Positions 6,065 through 13,975 of a stretch of 14,777 nucleotides of DNA are shown piece by piece. The translations under genes and the position numbers were made by a program. How positions within the stretch are numbered: the stretch's first letter is position 1; the number at the start of each line of letters is the position of its first letter. The notes below the pieces were generated by a model. The model saw only the letters and a list, made by a program, of their open reading frames with translations. It did no database searches and was not told the DNA's origin. Where the stretch lies: positions 853 to 15,629 of the forward strand of contig DCHJ01000022.1 in the NCBI GenBank assembly GCA_002314805.1, given 5' to 3'. The stretch comes from Lachnospiraceae bacterium UBA1755 (GTDB lineage: Bacteria; Bacillota; Clostridia; Lachnospirales; Lachnospiraceae).

Positions 6065-7081
6065 TCAGATACTGTACTGCTTTGCAAAATAATTCTGATA
6101 TTCTCCGGAGATGATATTCTCCCACCACTGCTTATTATTAAGATACCATTCTATCGTATCCTTAATACCCGATTCAAAATCATGCTCAGGTACCCATCCG
6201 AGTTCTTCGGTGATCTTTGTGGGATCCATAGCATATCTGAGGTCATGGCCGGGTCTGTCCGTCACGTATCTGATAAGCGACTCGGGCTTGCCCAGAGCCT
6301 TAAGGATAGTCTGTACTACCTCGAGATTGGTCTTCTCGTTATGTCCTCCGATGTTGTATACTTCGCCCTCACGTCCCTTGCGTACCACCAGGTCGATCGC
6401 CTTGCAATGATCCGTCACATAGAGCCAGTCACGTACATTCTCACCCTTGCCGTATACCGGGATCTCTTCATTGTTGAGCGCTCTTGAGATAACAAGCGGA
6501 ATCAGCTTCTCCGGGAAGTGATATGGACCATAATTATTGGAGCATCTTGAAATAGATACCGGCAGTCCGTAGGTCCTGTGATATGCCTGCACAAACAGGT
6601 CTGCCGATGCCTTTGCTGATGAATACGGCGAAGACGTATGGATAGGTGTCTCCTCTGTAAAGAGCAGGTCCGGTCTGTCAAGCGGCAGGTCTCCGTATAC
6701 CTCATCCGTGGATACCTGATGATACCTTTTGATGCCATACTTCCTGCAGGCATCAAGAAGCGTCGTGGTACCTGTCACGTTGGTACGCACAAAGATCTCC
6801 GGATCCGTGATAGATCTGTCTACATGAGATTCTGCAGCAAAATTGATGACCACATCCGGCTTTTCTGTCTCAAAAAGTCCGAAAATGAAATCCCTGTCTG
6901 CGATATCGCCCTTCACAAATTTATAATTAGGTCTGTCCTCGACGCTCTTGAGAGTCTCAAGATTGCCTGCATATGTAAGTGCATCCAGATTGATGATCTC
7001 ATCCTGAGGATATTGATTAACTGCATACAGTACAAAATTTCCGCCAATAAATCCGGCTCCGCCGGTTACGATTATCTTCAT
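6065..7081 (-). CDS. rfbB: dTDP-glucose 4,6-dehydratase
   Basis: RfbB (RmlB) converts dTDP-glucose to dTDP-4-keto-6-deoxyglucose with bound NAD+. This is the branch point to rhamnose and to many 6-deoxy amino sugars. The 338-residue product is full length. It shows GGAGFIG (residues 7-13), the catalytic STDEVYGDL (Thr125, Asp126, Glu127), YSSAK (Tyr153, Lys157) and NNYGPYHFPEKLIPL (182-196), all classic for RmlB. The ATG lies three bases after the rfbA stop and the ribosome binding site (AGGGAG) overlaps the end of rfbA. Its product could feed RfbD, after epimerisation by an RfbC not seen here, or the DegT aminotransferase in the same cluster. Confidence 0.97.
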   Translation of the reverse strand: MKIIVTGGAGFIGGNFVLYAVNQYPQDEIINLDALTYAGNLETLKSVEDRPNYKFVKGDIADRDFIFGLFETEKPDVVINFAAESHVDRSITDPEIFVRTNVTGTTTLLDACRKYGIKRYHQVSTDEVYGDLPLDRPDLLFTEETPIHTSSPYSSAKASADLFVQAYHRTYGLPVSISRCSNNYGPYHFPEKLIPLVISRALNNEEIPVYGKGENVRDWLYVTDHCKAIDLVVRKGREGEVYNIGGHNEKTNLEVVQTILKALGKPESLIRYVTDRPGHDLRYAMDPTKITEELGWVPEHDFESGIKDTIEWYLNNKQWWENIISGEYQNYFAKQYSI

Positions 7082-7084
7082 GAA

Positions 7085-7975
7085 TTATTTCTCCCTCTGA
7101 TCTCTGTACTTTCCGTCCAGTACATCCTTCAGGTACTGGCCATACTCATTCTTCTTCATACTCTCATATGCGGCGAGCATTTCCCCTTCTCCTATCCATC
7201 CGTTGGAGAATGCAACCTCCTCAAGGCAGGCAATCTTGCGGTGCTGATGCTTCTCAACGGTATAGACAAAATTGGATGCATCGATAAGGCTTTCATGTGT
7301 GCCTGTATCCAGCCATGTGAAGCCGCGTGTCAGAAGCGTCACGTCAAGCTCTCCGTTTTCAAGATACATCCTGTTGAGATCGGTTATCTCCAGTTCACCT
7401 CTTGCTGACGGTTTAAGCGCCTTGGCATACTCAACTACTCTGTTATCATAGAAGTACAGACCGGTAACACAATAATTGGACTTTGGATGCGCCGGCTTTT
7501 CTTCAATGGAGACAGCTTTTCCTGTCTTGTCAAATTCAACTATTCCAAATCTTTCCGGATCATCAACATAATATCCGAATACAGTCGCGCCCTTTTCCCT
7601 GGATGCTGCTGCACGGACCATTTTAGTCAGACCATGACCATGGAAGATATTATCTCCCAGTATCATTGCACATGCATCACCGTCAATAAACTCCTCACCA
7701 AGGATAAATGCCTGTGCAAGCCCGTCCGGAGACGGCTGCACCTTGTACTGCAGATTGATACCATACTGATGTCCGTCACCCAGTAATGCTTCAAATCTGG
7801 GAGTGTCATCCGGGGTACTTATAATGAGAATATCCTTGATCCCTGCCAGCATGAGTACTGACAAAGGATAATATATCATCGGCTTGTCGAATATCGGTAA
7901 TAACTGTTTGCTTGTTACCTTTGTTAACGGATACAGACGTGTGCCGGAGCCTCCGGCCAGTACTATTCCTTTCAT
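7085..7975 (-). CDS. rfbA: Glucose-1-phosphate thymidylyltransferase
   Basis: RfbA (RmlA) makes dTDP-glucose from dTTP and glucose-1-phosphate, the entry to dTDP-sugar synthesis. The 296-residue product is full length. It carries the nucleotide-binding signature AGGSGTRLYPLT (7-18), KQLLPIFDKP (23-32), LGDN with metal-binding Asp108, EEKP (158-161) and WLDTGTHESL (221-230). The ATG has GGAGGG upstream. The gene follows the GNAT with a 22-base gap and precedes rfbB by three bases, so it is part of the same transcription unit. Confidence 0.97.
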   Translation of the reverse strand: MKGIVLAGGSGTRLYPLTKVTSKQLLPIFDKPMIYYPLSVLMLAGIKDILIISTPDDTPRFEALLGDGHQYGINLQYKVQPSPDGLAQAFILGEEFIDGDACAMILGDNIFHGHGLTKMVRAAASREKGATVFGYYVDDPERFGIVEFDKTGKAVSIEEKPAHPKSNYCVTGLYFYDNRVVEYAKALKPSARGELEITDLNRMYLENGELDVTLLTRGFTWLDTGTHESLIDASNFVYTVEKHQHRKIACLEEVAFSNGWIGEGEMLAAYESMKKNEYGQYLKDVLDGKYRDQREK

Positions 7976-7997
7976 TGCATTCCCTCCAGTTCTATTA

Positions 7998-8549
7998 TCA
8001 AGAATCCTTAATATTTATCTTTCCTTCGTTGCTGTCATTGAATACTACCATCCTGTATGTATCATAAAAACTTCCATCGATCGCCAGTGCCTCATCGGCC
8101 AGAATAGCCTCCACGCGGAAGCCTGATTGTTTCAAAAGCTCTATCTCGTCGCGGTAGTTTGCAAAAACGTAGGAATATACCTTGTGCATATTCAGTTCTT
8201 TAAATGCTTTATCAATCAGCAGTTTGATTGCGATGGTCTGACTTTGACTGTTCCATTCCTGATCATCACTGGTAAAAATACACAGTTCACATCTGCGGTT
8301 CACCCTGTCGATATCCTTCAGATAAACTGTTGCAATCGGATAGGAGGCAACTCCGTAATCCTCATCAACACATTCGACAATATATTGCTGGTACTTACCA
8401 GTTACAACATATTCGTTGAAAAACCTGGCATTGGAGGCTTCCGTGACCACAGTTCTGTTAAAGCAGTGGCTGGACACACCGGGTGCATTTCTCCACTTTA
8501 CGATATACTTTCCATCTTCAAGAGTAATCGGTCTTAGGTAAATCCTCAT
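7998..8549 (-). CDS. GNAT-family acetyltransferase with degenerate acetyl-CoA loop
   Basis: This 183-residue protein belongs to the RimJ/RimL-like GNAT group. It opens MRIYLRPITLEDGKYIVKWRN, and the closing fold elements (HKVYSYVFANYRDEIELLKQSGF, residues 122-144, key residues only) parallel the GNAT at 2768-3322. The usual R-x-x-G-x-G/A acetyl-CoA loop is replaced by QEWNSQSQT (97-105), so cofactor binding or activity may differ, and catalysis is uncertain. AGGAGG lies 11 bases before the ATG, inside the end of the preceding gene, and the gap is six bases. Its place beside an aminotransferase and dTDP-sugar genes suggests amino-sugar N-acylation, by analogy with WecD acting on dTDP-Fuc4N. 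That role is inference. Confidence 0.8.
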   Translation of the reverse strand: MRIYLRPITLEDGKYIVKWRNAPGVSSHCFNRTVVTEASNARFFNEYVVTGKYQQYIVECVDEDYGVASYPIATVYLKDIDRVNRRCELCIFTSDDQEWNSQSQTIAIKLLIDKAFKELNMHKVYSYVFANYRDEIELLKQSGFRVEAILADEALAIDGSFYDTYRMVVFNDSNEGKINIKDS

Positions 8550-8555
8550 TTTCTT

Positions 8556-9053
8556 CTATACCTCCTGACTTCCCATGTATTTCCTGTAATCCGGCATACT
8601 CTGCAGGCCGAACAGCAACACTCCCACATAATAGATGATAATCATTGCCAGTATCCTTGCAAGACTGATTACAGGCGCGACACGGTTTATTTCCATACTT
8701 AACTCTTTATTAGTACCGGAATCACTGTATACAGCAATACTGTCAGCTTTGCATATCGGAAATACCTTTACCCTACCGGAATAAGCTTTTCCCGACTTCA
8801 CGCAAACTTCCTGACCGTCCTTTCTACCAAGCATCACAGTAAACTGATCACCATCATTTGTACCGTTCTTTGCAGTTATCACTATATTGCAGATCCATGG
8901 TGTGTTTTCCAAACATATCTCAGTACCGGTATACGAATCCATTCTGGTATTTCTCTGTGGAGCAAAAACTGCAACACAAAACATGTGGTTTATCAAAACC
9001 ACCTCTATGAAAACCGCACATAAAACCACGGCAATCGGTCTAAGCCATTTCAT
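8556..9053 (-). CDS. Unrecognised two-helix membrane protein
   Basis: I do not recognise this family. The start at 9053 is chosen because GAGGGA precedes the ATG. In-frame ATGs at 9074 and 9095 lack good ribosome binding sites. The 165-residue product has a first hydrophobic helix (about 6-30) and a roughly 95-residue polar segment (31-125). This segment has alternating strand-like stretches and four cysteines (C47, C55, C84, C101). A second helix (about 126-150) and a short polar tail follow. The predicted topology places the middle domain outside the membrane. It lies directly after the ABC exporter and before the GNAT and rfb genes, so a role in assembly, export or modification of the glycan at the membrane is plausible but unproven. 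Confidence 0.7.
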   Translation of the reverse strand: MKWLRPIAVVLCAVFIEVVLINHMFCVAVFAPQRNTRMDSYTGTEICLENTPWICNIVITAKNGTNDGDQFTVMLGRKDGQEVCVKSGKAYSGRVKVFPICKADSIAVYSDSGTNKELSMEINRVAPVISLARILAMIIIYYVGVLLFGLQSMPDYRKYMGSQEV

Positions 9054-9072
9054 TTTTATCCCTCGAATAAAC

Positions 9073-9102
9073 ATTGTATTGACAAGCAGTCCCATTCATC
9101 AA
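9073..9102 (-). promoter_or_regulatory. Weak candidate promoter before the membrane-protein gene
   Basis: On the minus strand TTGATG (9102-9097) and TACAAT (9078-9073) are 18 bases apart, a fair sigma-A match. It would start transcription near 9066, only about 13 bases before the ATG at 9053, and so give a very short leader. It could be an internal promoter for the membrane protein, GNAT and rfbABD. The match may be due to chance. Confidence 0.25.
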
Positions 9103-9113
9103 ATCATCCATTT

Positions 9114-9150
9114 AGGACATCCAGTAAAATGATCCATGATAAGACGTCCT
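9114..9150 (-). other. Intercistronic hairpin after the ABC ATPase gene
   Basis: AGGACGTC (9150-9143) can pair with GATGTCCT (9121-9114) over eight positions including one G-U pair, around a 21-base loop, 13 bases after the ATPase stop. No T-run follows. It may be a 3' end stabiliser or an mRNA processing site in the 110-base gap, which is the largest gap inside this part of the cluster. Confidence 0.3.
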
Positions 9151-9163
9151 ACTGATTTTATTA

Positions 9164-9901
9164 TCACTTCGAAATATACCCAATGTACGATTCAGTTACT
9201 TTTTTTGGATCTCCGTCCTTTACCACACGGCCCTTATCAAGCCAGATACATCTGTTGCAGAGAGAAATTGCAGTGTCCATACTATGTGTCACCAGCACAA
9301 GAATTCTGGATTCTTCCATTAGCTGTTTCATCCTGTCCTGTGCCTTCTGGATAAATGCGGCATCTCCCGCAGCAAGAGCTTCGTCCAACAGCAGGATGTC
9401 AGGGTGAATTGCTGTTGAGACAGAAAACGCGAGCCTGATAAGCATACCGGATGAATAATACTTAACCGGCATATTGAGAAAACTGCCCAGTTCACAGAAC
9501 TCGGCTATTTCACCCATCTTACCCAAGATGCCCTCCGGAGTCTCACCAAGCATCAGTCCTCTAAGATAGATATTATCCCACCCGCTCTGTTCCATCTCAA
9601 AACCCGTTGAAAACTCAAACAATCCTGAGATTCTGCCATCAACTGTCATGCGTCCGGATGTAGGATGATAGATATTTGAGATCAGACGCAGCAGTGTACT
9701 CTTACCGGCTCCGTTATGCCCTACTACGGCAAGCCGCTCACCTTCTTTGATATCCAGACATATATCATTCAATGCATGTACAGTCTTTCCCTTGTTGAAA
9801 TCAGAGAATCTGTTACTGCCCGGGATAATAATATCCTTTATTCTTTTTTCCCTGTTGACATTAAAAACCAAGTCAACGTGTTCAAGCAAAACTCGACTCA
9901 T
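9164..9901 (-). CDS. Polysaccharide ABC exporter ATP-binding protein (Wzt/TagH-like, short form)
   Basis: This is the predicted cytoplasmic ATPase that powers export of a polysaccharide or teichoic-acid-like polymer with the permease encoded just upstream. The 245-residue product has Walker A GHNGAGKST (61-69), signature YSSGM (149-153), Walker B ILLLDE (169-174) and switch His206 in VTHSM. The N-terminal extension before the core (residues 12-40, with a PGSNRFSDF segment) is typical of Wzt/TagH/KpsT. It lacks the C-terminal glycan-binding domain found in long Wzt proteins such as E. coli O9a. This suggests export that does not depend on recognition of a terminal cap (inference from the family). 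The gap to the permease gene is nine bases. Confidence 0.93.
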   Translation of the reverse strand: MSRVLLEHVDLVFNVNREKRIKDIIIPGSNRFSDFNKGKTVHALNDICLDIKEGERLAVVGHNGAGKSTLLRLISNIYHPTSGRMTVDGRISGLFEFSTGFEMEQSGWDNIYLRGLMLGETPEGILGKMGEIAEFCELGSFLNMPVKYYSSGMLIRLAFSVSTAIHPDILLLDEALAAGDAAFIQKAQDRMKQLMEESRILVLVTHSMDTAISLCNRCIWLDKGRVVKDGDPKKVTESYIGYISK

Positions 9902-9910
9902 ATGTTTTTC

Positions 9911-10690
9911 CTATAATAAATACACGATTTTCTTTCTGTTTCTGATCTGGACAAATGCTCCCACCAAAAAAACTGCTGCTGCCACTCCCACTGCTGCGAC
10001 ATAACACCGCCATCCGGGAATGTACCCCAGCATCGGTTTCCTTACTACCTCCAACATGTAATAAAACGGATTGATCAGATACACGAACTGATATCCTCTA
10101 TCCTTCAGTATCTGCGCATCATATATGATCGGGGTCGCATAAAAAAACCCCTGCAGAATCAGGCTCTGCATTGGTGCAAAATCTCTGAAATTCATATTGA
10201 TAACACTGGTAATATTTGCCAGACCCCATGAAAAAAAGTACATTATCAGTAAACCCGGAATACACATCAGCATCTTGGGACCAAATAGATTAGGTTGGAA
10301 AAACAAATACACACAAAAAAAGGCAAGTATACTGTATGACAGTGTCAAAAAATTGGTAAGCACAGTCCTGAGCGGAAAGATGTATGTGGTGACTGTCGAT
10401 TGCTTGATATAACTCTCCGCTGCTGTAAATGTCATCGTGGCATTGTCTGCCGTGCCAGACATGAACACCCATGGATTAAGTCCCGCAAAAATCATCGGGA
10501 TCAGAGTCTGCGGAGAAGTCCCGAAAAGAATACCATATACTCCTCCTACAACCGCTGCTAGACCCAGAGGTGTCAGAACCGACCACAGCACACCCAGCCT
10601 GGACCGTCTGTACTTGCCCATCAAATCCCGCTTGACCAGGCTGATCAAGACATAACGGTATTCAAATATCTCCGAAAAGTATTGTTTCAA
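9911..10690 (-). CDS. Polysaccharide ABC exporter permease (Wzm/TagG-like), TTG start
   Basis: This is the predicted ABC-2 type membrane subunit that pairs with the following ATPase to move lipid-linked glycan across the membrane. The 259-residue product has about six membrane helices. It shows the family elements RDLMGKYRRSRLGVLW (21-36), NPWVFMSG (72-79), FRDFAPMQ (168-175) with ATPIIYD after it, and NPF (207-209). The start codon is TTG at 10690-10688, seven bases after AAAGGAG. The first in-frame ATG is at residue 24, inside the conserved region, so TTG is well supported. It is followed by the ATPase gene after nine bases. Confidence 0.93.
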   Translation of the reverse strand: MKQYFSEIFEYRYVLISLVKRDLMGKYRRSRLGVLWSVLTPLGLAAVVGGVYGILFGTSPQTLIPMIFAGLNPWVFMSGTADNATMTFTAAESYIKQSTVTTYIFPLRTVLTNFLTLSYSILAFFCVYLFFQPNLFGPKMLMCIPGLLIMYFFSWGLANITSVINMNFRDFAPMQSLILQGFFYATPIIYDAQILKDRGYQFVYLINPFYYMLEVVRKPMLGYIPGWRCYVAAVGVAAAVFLVGAFVQIRNRKKIVYLL

Positions 10691-10720
10691 AACTCTACTC
10701 CTTTATAAAAGCCTTCGCAA

Positions 10721-10753
10721 GGATACCTTTGCACAGGCAGACAGTCGGCATCC
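10721..10753 (-). other. Hairpin in the aminotransferase-permease spacer
   Basis: GGATGCC (10753-10747) can pair with GGTATCC (10727-10721) over seven positions including one G-U pair, with a 19-base loop. It begins directly after the aminotransferase stop. No T-run follows, so a standard terminator is unlikely. The spacer is 64 bases. Confidence 0.3.
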
Positions 10754-10754
10754 T

Positions 10755-11885
10755 TTATTTTACAAATTCATTTGTCAGCCGCGCGATCTCTGCAACATCC
10801 TCATCTGTAAGCCACATATGCAGCGGCAAAGTAATAATATGCTCACTCAGATTCCTTGCCCTCGGGCATGTTCCTTCTGCATATCTGTACATCTTATATT
10901 CAATATTGTCTCTGTAGTGGACTCCGCAGTTGATATCGTGCTTATGGAGCTCATCCATCAATGCCTCTCTGTCGGGAACAGCTATCTCGTAAATATGATA
11001 GGAACATTCATCCGGATAAGGCGCTCCTATGATCTGAATCCTGCCATTATCTTTAAATGCTTCATTGTACATATTTACTATCTGGCGGCGTCTTGCATTA
11101 TCCTCATCAAGATACTTGAGCTGTACAAGTCCTATTCCTGCCATGATCGCATTTCCGTTGTACTTGTAACCTACATTATCCACATCATACTTCCATGCGT
11201 AGGTGCCTGTATTGGATCTTGCATATGTATCCTTGTTGATACCAAGCCATGCCAGCTGTCTGCATACCTTGTCATCTTCTGCGTCCCTGAAGCATATCAT
11301 TCCGCTGTCTCCTGTAGGAAGGTTCTTCACAGCCTGGAATGAATATACAGTCACATCAATACCGTCCCATGTACCCGGACATACGCCGTTAACACGAGTT
11401 CCTGACATATGTGCAGCATCCAGGATCAGTCTCAACCCATGCTTTTTACACACTTCAATTATTCTTTCCAGCTGTCCGACGCGGCCGCCATAACCCACAA
11501 AAATGACTGCCCTTGTCCTTTCATTGATCTTCTTCTCAACATCATCCGGATCAAGGCACAGATACTCATCCACATCTGCAAAGGTGACATGCAGGTTCTC
11601 GTACAATACCGCATGGTTAGTTGAAACGAATGTGATCGGAGTGGATATTATCTCATCTCCATCCTCCCATCCGTATTTTTCTTTTAATATCTTGACCGCC
11701 AGATGCAGACCTACCGTATTAGAATTGATAAAGTATGCATTCTCATGTCCTGTATATTTTTTCCACGTCTCCTCAAACTGAACCGTTTTAAATCCCATTC
11801 CGGTCCAGCCCATCTCAAGGCACTCTCTTACCTCTGCCATACATTCATCAACATGAAATTTTGGTTTTAATACTTGAATTGCCAT
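10755..11885 (-). CDS. DegT/DnrJ/EryC1/StrS sugar aminotransferase
   Basis: Predicted PLP-dependent enzyme that transfers an amino group to a keto-sugar nucleotide. The 376-residue product is the usual family length. It contains Lys187 in SFQAVKNLPTGDSG (182-195), the Schiff-base lysine, and Asp156/His159 in LILDAAHMSG (153-162), which contact the cofactor. The N-terminal NSNTVGLHLAV (54-64) replaces the usual NGTAALHLA. The ATG has AGAGGA upstream and follows the glycosyltransferase stop by 15 bases. A likely substrate is the dTDP-4-keto-6-deoxyglucose made by RfbAB, giving a 4-amino-4,6-dideoxy sugar that a GNAT could acylate. A UDP-sugar substrate is equally possible. The exact specificity cannot be read from the sequence. 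Confidence 0.92.
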   Translation of the reverse strand: MAIQVLKPKFHVDECMAEVRECLEMGWTGMGFKTVQFEETWKKYTGHENAYFINSNTVGLHLAVKILKEKYGWEDGDEIISTPITFVSTNHAVLYENLHVTFADVDEYLCLDPDDVEKKINERTRAVIFVGYGGRVGQLERIIEVCKKHGLRLILDAAHMSGTRVNGVCPGTWDGIDVTVYSFQAVKNLPTGDSGMICFRDAEDDKVCRQLAWLGINKDTYARSNTGTYAWKYDVDNVGYKYNGNAIMAGIGLVQLKYLDEDNARRRQIVNMYNEAFKDNGRIQIIGAPYPDECSYHIYEIAVPDREALMDELHKHDINCGVHYRDNIEYKMYRYAEGTCPRARNLSEHIITLPLHMWLTDEDVAEIARLTNEFVK

Positions 11886-11900
11886 ACCCGTTTCCTCTCT

Positions 11901-13067
11901 TCAATAAGCTTTCCTTTGTACAATATAATTACAAACCTTTTTTCTGAGGCCTGATAATCCCTCTGCTTCCAATACTGCCTTTGATACCAGGCCTACATAA
12001 ATGACTCTGTCCCGATAATGCCTTAGCCTATTACTCTTCACTTTGATTTCTTTCTTTTTACACCCGGTGATCATCTCAGGGATATTCTCTGAAAGCTTTT
12101 TCCAGATGTTCTCTTCAGACTGTCTCTCAAGCAGATCCTTCTGTGCCGCCTCCACCATACTTTCAGACTGTTTCCGGTCAACTACTGCCCTGATAATAGC
12201 CTTGCTCCAGCTTTCCGTACCCTCGTCGACCATATATCCGTTGCATCCGTCGCGCACTACCTGCCTGTAAGGTTCAAGGTTAGAATAAATGCCGCATATC
12301 CCAAGTATCGAATACTCGATATACTTATTATAGTACTTGTGATTCATGAATGAATTATCATGCAGTAATGCAAAGCCGTATTCATATCTCTGAGCGGATA
12401 CGTACTTCCTGTACTTCTCAAGCGGCATGGTATCACAATACCTGAATCTGATATTCTTTATGTCCTCGCTGATTCTGGGATGCACCCCTATGAAATCTAT
12501 CTGAATCCGGTCTCCGTATGTCCCGTCTATCTCCCGCAGAGCAGGCAGCACGATCTCCTCAAAAAAAACTCCGTGAAAGCATCCCGCCGCATAGACAAAC
12601 TTTACCCGTTCATTATCGGATTTGTCCGACGGTTTGCAATATATCCTGTCTACTATTGTATCCATCTGAACTGCCCGTCCGATATGATGCTCCGCAGCCA
12701 GCTTCTTTGCCAGCCTGTAATTGGGTGAGACAACCACGTCTGCCATTTTCAGAGCTTTTTTGAGATATCCGTGGATCAGCGGATTCTCCGCTTTGGAATA
12801 AATATTGAGCAGATCATCATCGAAGTATACAAGTATCAATCTTCCTGATCCCTTGATTGATGCTTCCAAACTGACAGTCATAACATCACTGGGTCTGATG
12901 AGCATAACTATATCTGCTTCATCTACATCTTTCTTATTGACCTCCCTGATATTTCTGAATAAATACTCAATATTTCCATATTCTGAGATTATCCCTATTG
13001 TCTCCCTGACAATACTGACTGTCGGCATATTTGCTTCATATACACACAAAAGCTTTGATTTTTTCAT
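11901..13067 (-). CDS. GT-B fold glycosyltransferase (GT4-like)
   Basis: Predicted cytoplasmic enzyme that adds one sugar to the growing glycan. The 388-residue product has a Rossmann-like N-domain (KLLCVYEAN) and a nucleotide-sugar-binding C-domain. The NKYIEYSILGICGIYSNLEPY stretch (247-267, first Glu at 251) resembles the donor-binding region of GT4 enzymes. The C-terminal 50 residues are basic and helical, as in membrane-associated glycosyltransferases. It overlaps the preceding gene by four bases (ATGA), so translation is coupled. Donor and acceptor are unknown. Confidence 0.8.
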   Translation of the reverse strand: MKKSKLLCVYEANMPTVSIVRETIGIISEYGNIEYLFRNIREVNKKDVDEADIVMLIRPSDVMTVSLEASIKGSGRLILVYFDDDLLNIYSKAENPLIHGYLKKALKMADVVVSPNYRLAKKLAAEHHIGRAVQMDTIVDRIYCKPSDKSDNERVKFVYAAGCFHGVFFEEIVLPALREIDGTYGDRIQIDFIGVHPRISEDIKNIRFRYCDTMPLEKYRKYVSAQRYEYGFALLHDNSFMNHKYYNKYIEYSILGICGIYSNLEPYRQVVRDGCNGYMVDEGTESWSKAIIRAVVDRKQSESMVEAAQKDLLERQSEENIWKKLSENIPEMITGCKKKEIKVKSNRLRHYRDRVIYVGLVSKAVLEAEGLSGLRKKVCNYIVQRKAY

Positions 13068-13975
13068 ATTTTATCCAAAATATATTCTGTATTATTTTCA
13101 AATGAATATCGGACAAGCACTTCTTCGTCCACCGGAACTGACGGAGTATCCAGAAAATCACTGATCCCGTCCAGATCATCCTCACCCAGAATAAAATAAC
13201 GGCTCTTGTCATACAGCTCGGAATCCTTTATCCATCTGTTATTGGTTATTTCCTTGACTCCGTAATAGCATACTTCCAGATCTCGCCATGTGATGCTCCG
13301 CTGATTTTCCGGCATGATATTGACGATCGCCCTGCTCTGTGATAACAGCTGCAGATACTCCTGATATGTGATAACCGGCTTATAATATTTCTTTTTTAAG
13401 AGCATGTAGCTTCTGTCCGGACATATCCTTACATACGTCTTCAGGCCACTCTTTTCCAGCCTTCTCTGAAGATCGAATATCTTATCTGCCCGTCCCTTAT
13501 CACGGCCCACATACAATATATCGATTGATTTCTCTGTCTTCGCCGGAGGCCTCAGTATCTCAAAAAAGCCTATTCTATTCAGGTTCATACCGTATTTTTC
13601 AGCATCATCCGGGTCATATGTCCACAGGGATATCCTCTTGTCCAGTCCGCGCGGATCAAAGAGCCTGCCCGCCCGGTTTTCGTACTCCAGTGCTATCCCG
13701 GCATCCGGCTTCTCCTTCAGGACCCAGTTGAGATAATCCATGGTAATCAGTGGCTCCCGGATAATAATCTTTTTTTCACCATGATCCCTGAGTTGTGGAT
13801 TATACCAGATCGTCCTGAACGGGAGTTTAAATCTGAACCAGAGTTCACGGACGCATCTCAGGATAAGACCGAGTTCACGGTACGGAGTGATTATTCTGTA
13901 CCCGTAGCTCTCTATTGCATCATAGCAATAATCATTTTTCATCCTTGTTCTTATGAACAATACTCCGTCCTTCAT
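13064..13975 (-). CDS. Putative glycosyltransferase (CgeB/RfaS-like)
   Basis: A 303-residue protein best explained as a divergent GT-B type glycosyltransferase. It opens with a strand-like GVLFIRTR (4-11). A second strand and turn IDILYVGRDKGRADK (151-165) is typical of the second Rossmann domain, and SITWRDLEVCYYGVKEITNN (227-246) resembles the CgeB/RfaS group. The start at 13975 is kept because it supplies the first strand, although its ribosome binding site is distant. An alternative ATG at 13942 would cut the overlap with the upstream gene from 44 to 11 bases. It is coupled to the next gene by ATGA. Substrate is unknown and the family assignment is moderate. Confidence 0.65.
   Translation of the reverse strand: MKDGVLFIRTRMKNDYCYDAIESYGYRIITPYRELGLILRCVRELWFRFKLPFRTIWYNPQLRDHGEKKIIIREPLITMDYLNWVLKEKPDAGIALEYENRAGRLFDPRGLDKRISLWTYDPDDAEKYGMNLNRIGFFEILRPPAKTEKSIDILYVGRDKGRADKIFDLQRRLEKSGLKTYVRICPDRSYMLLKKKYYKPVITYQEYLQLLSQSRAIVNIMPENQRSITWRDLEVCYYGVKEITNNRWIKDSELYDKSRYFILGEDDLDGISDFLDTPSVPVDEEVLVRYSFENNTEYILDKI

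Noticed and set aside
6638..7408. 256-codon open frame on the plus strand across rfbB and rfbA
   Set aside because: It is antisense to two certain genes and spans their junction, with no protein-family features.
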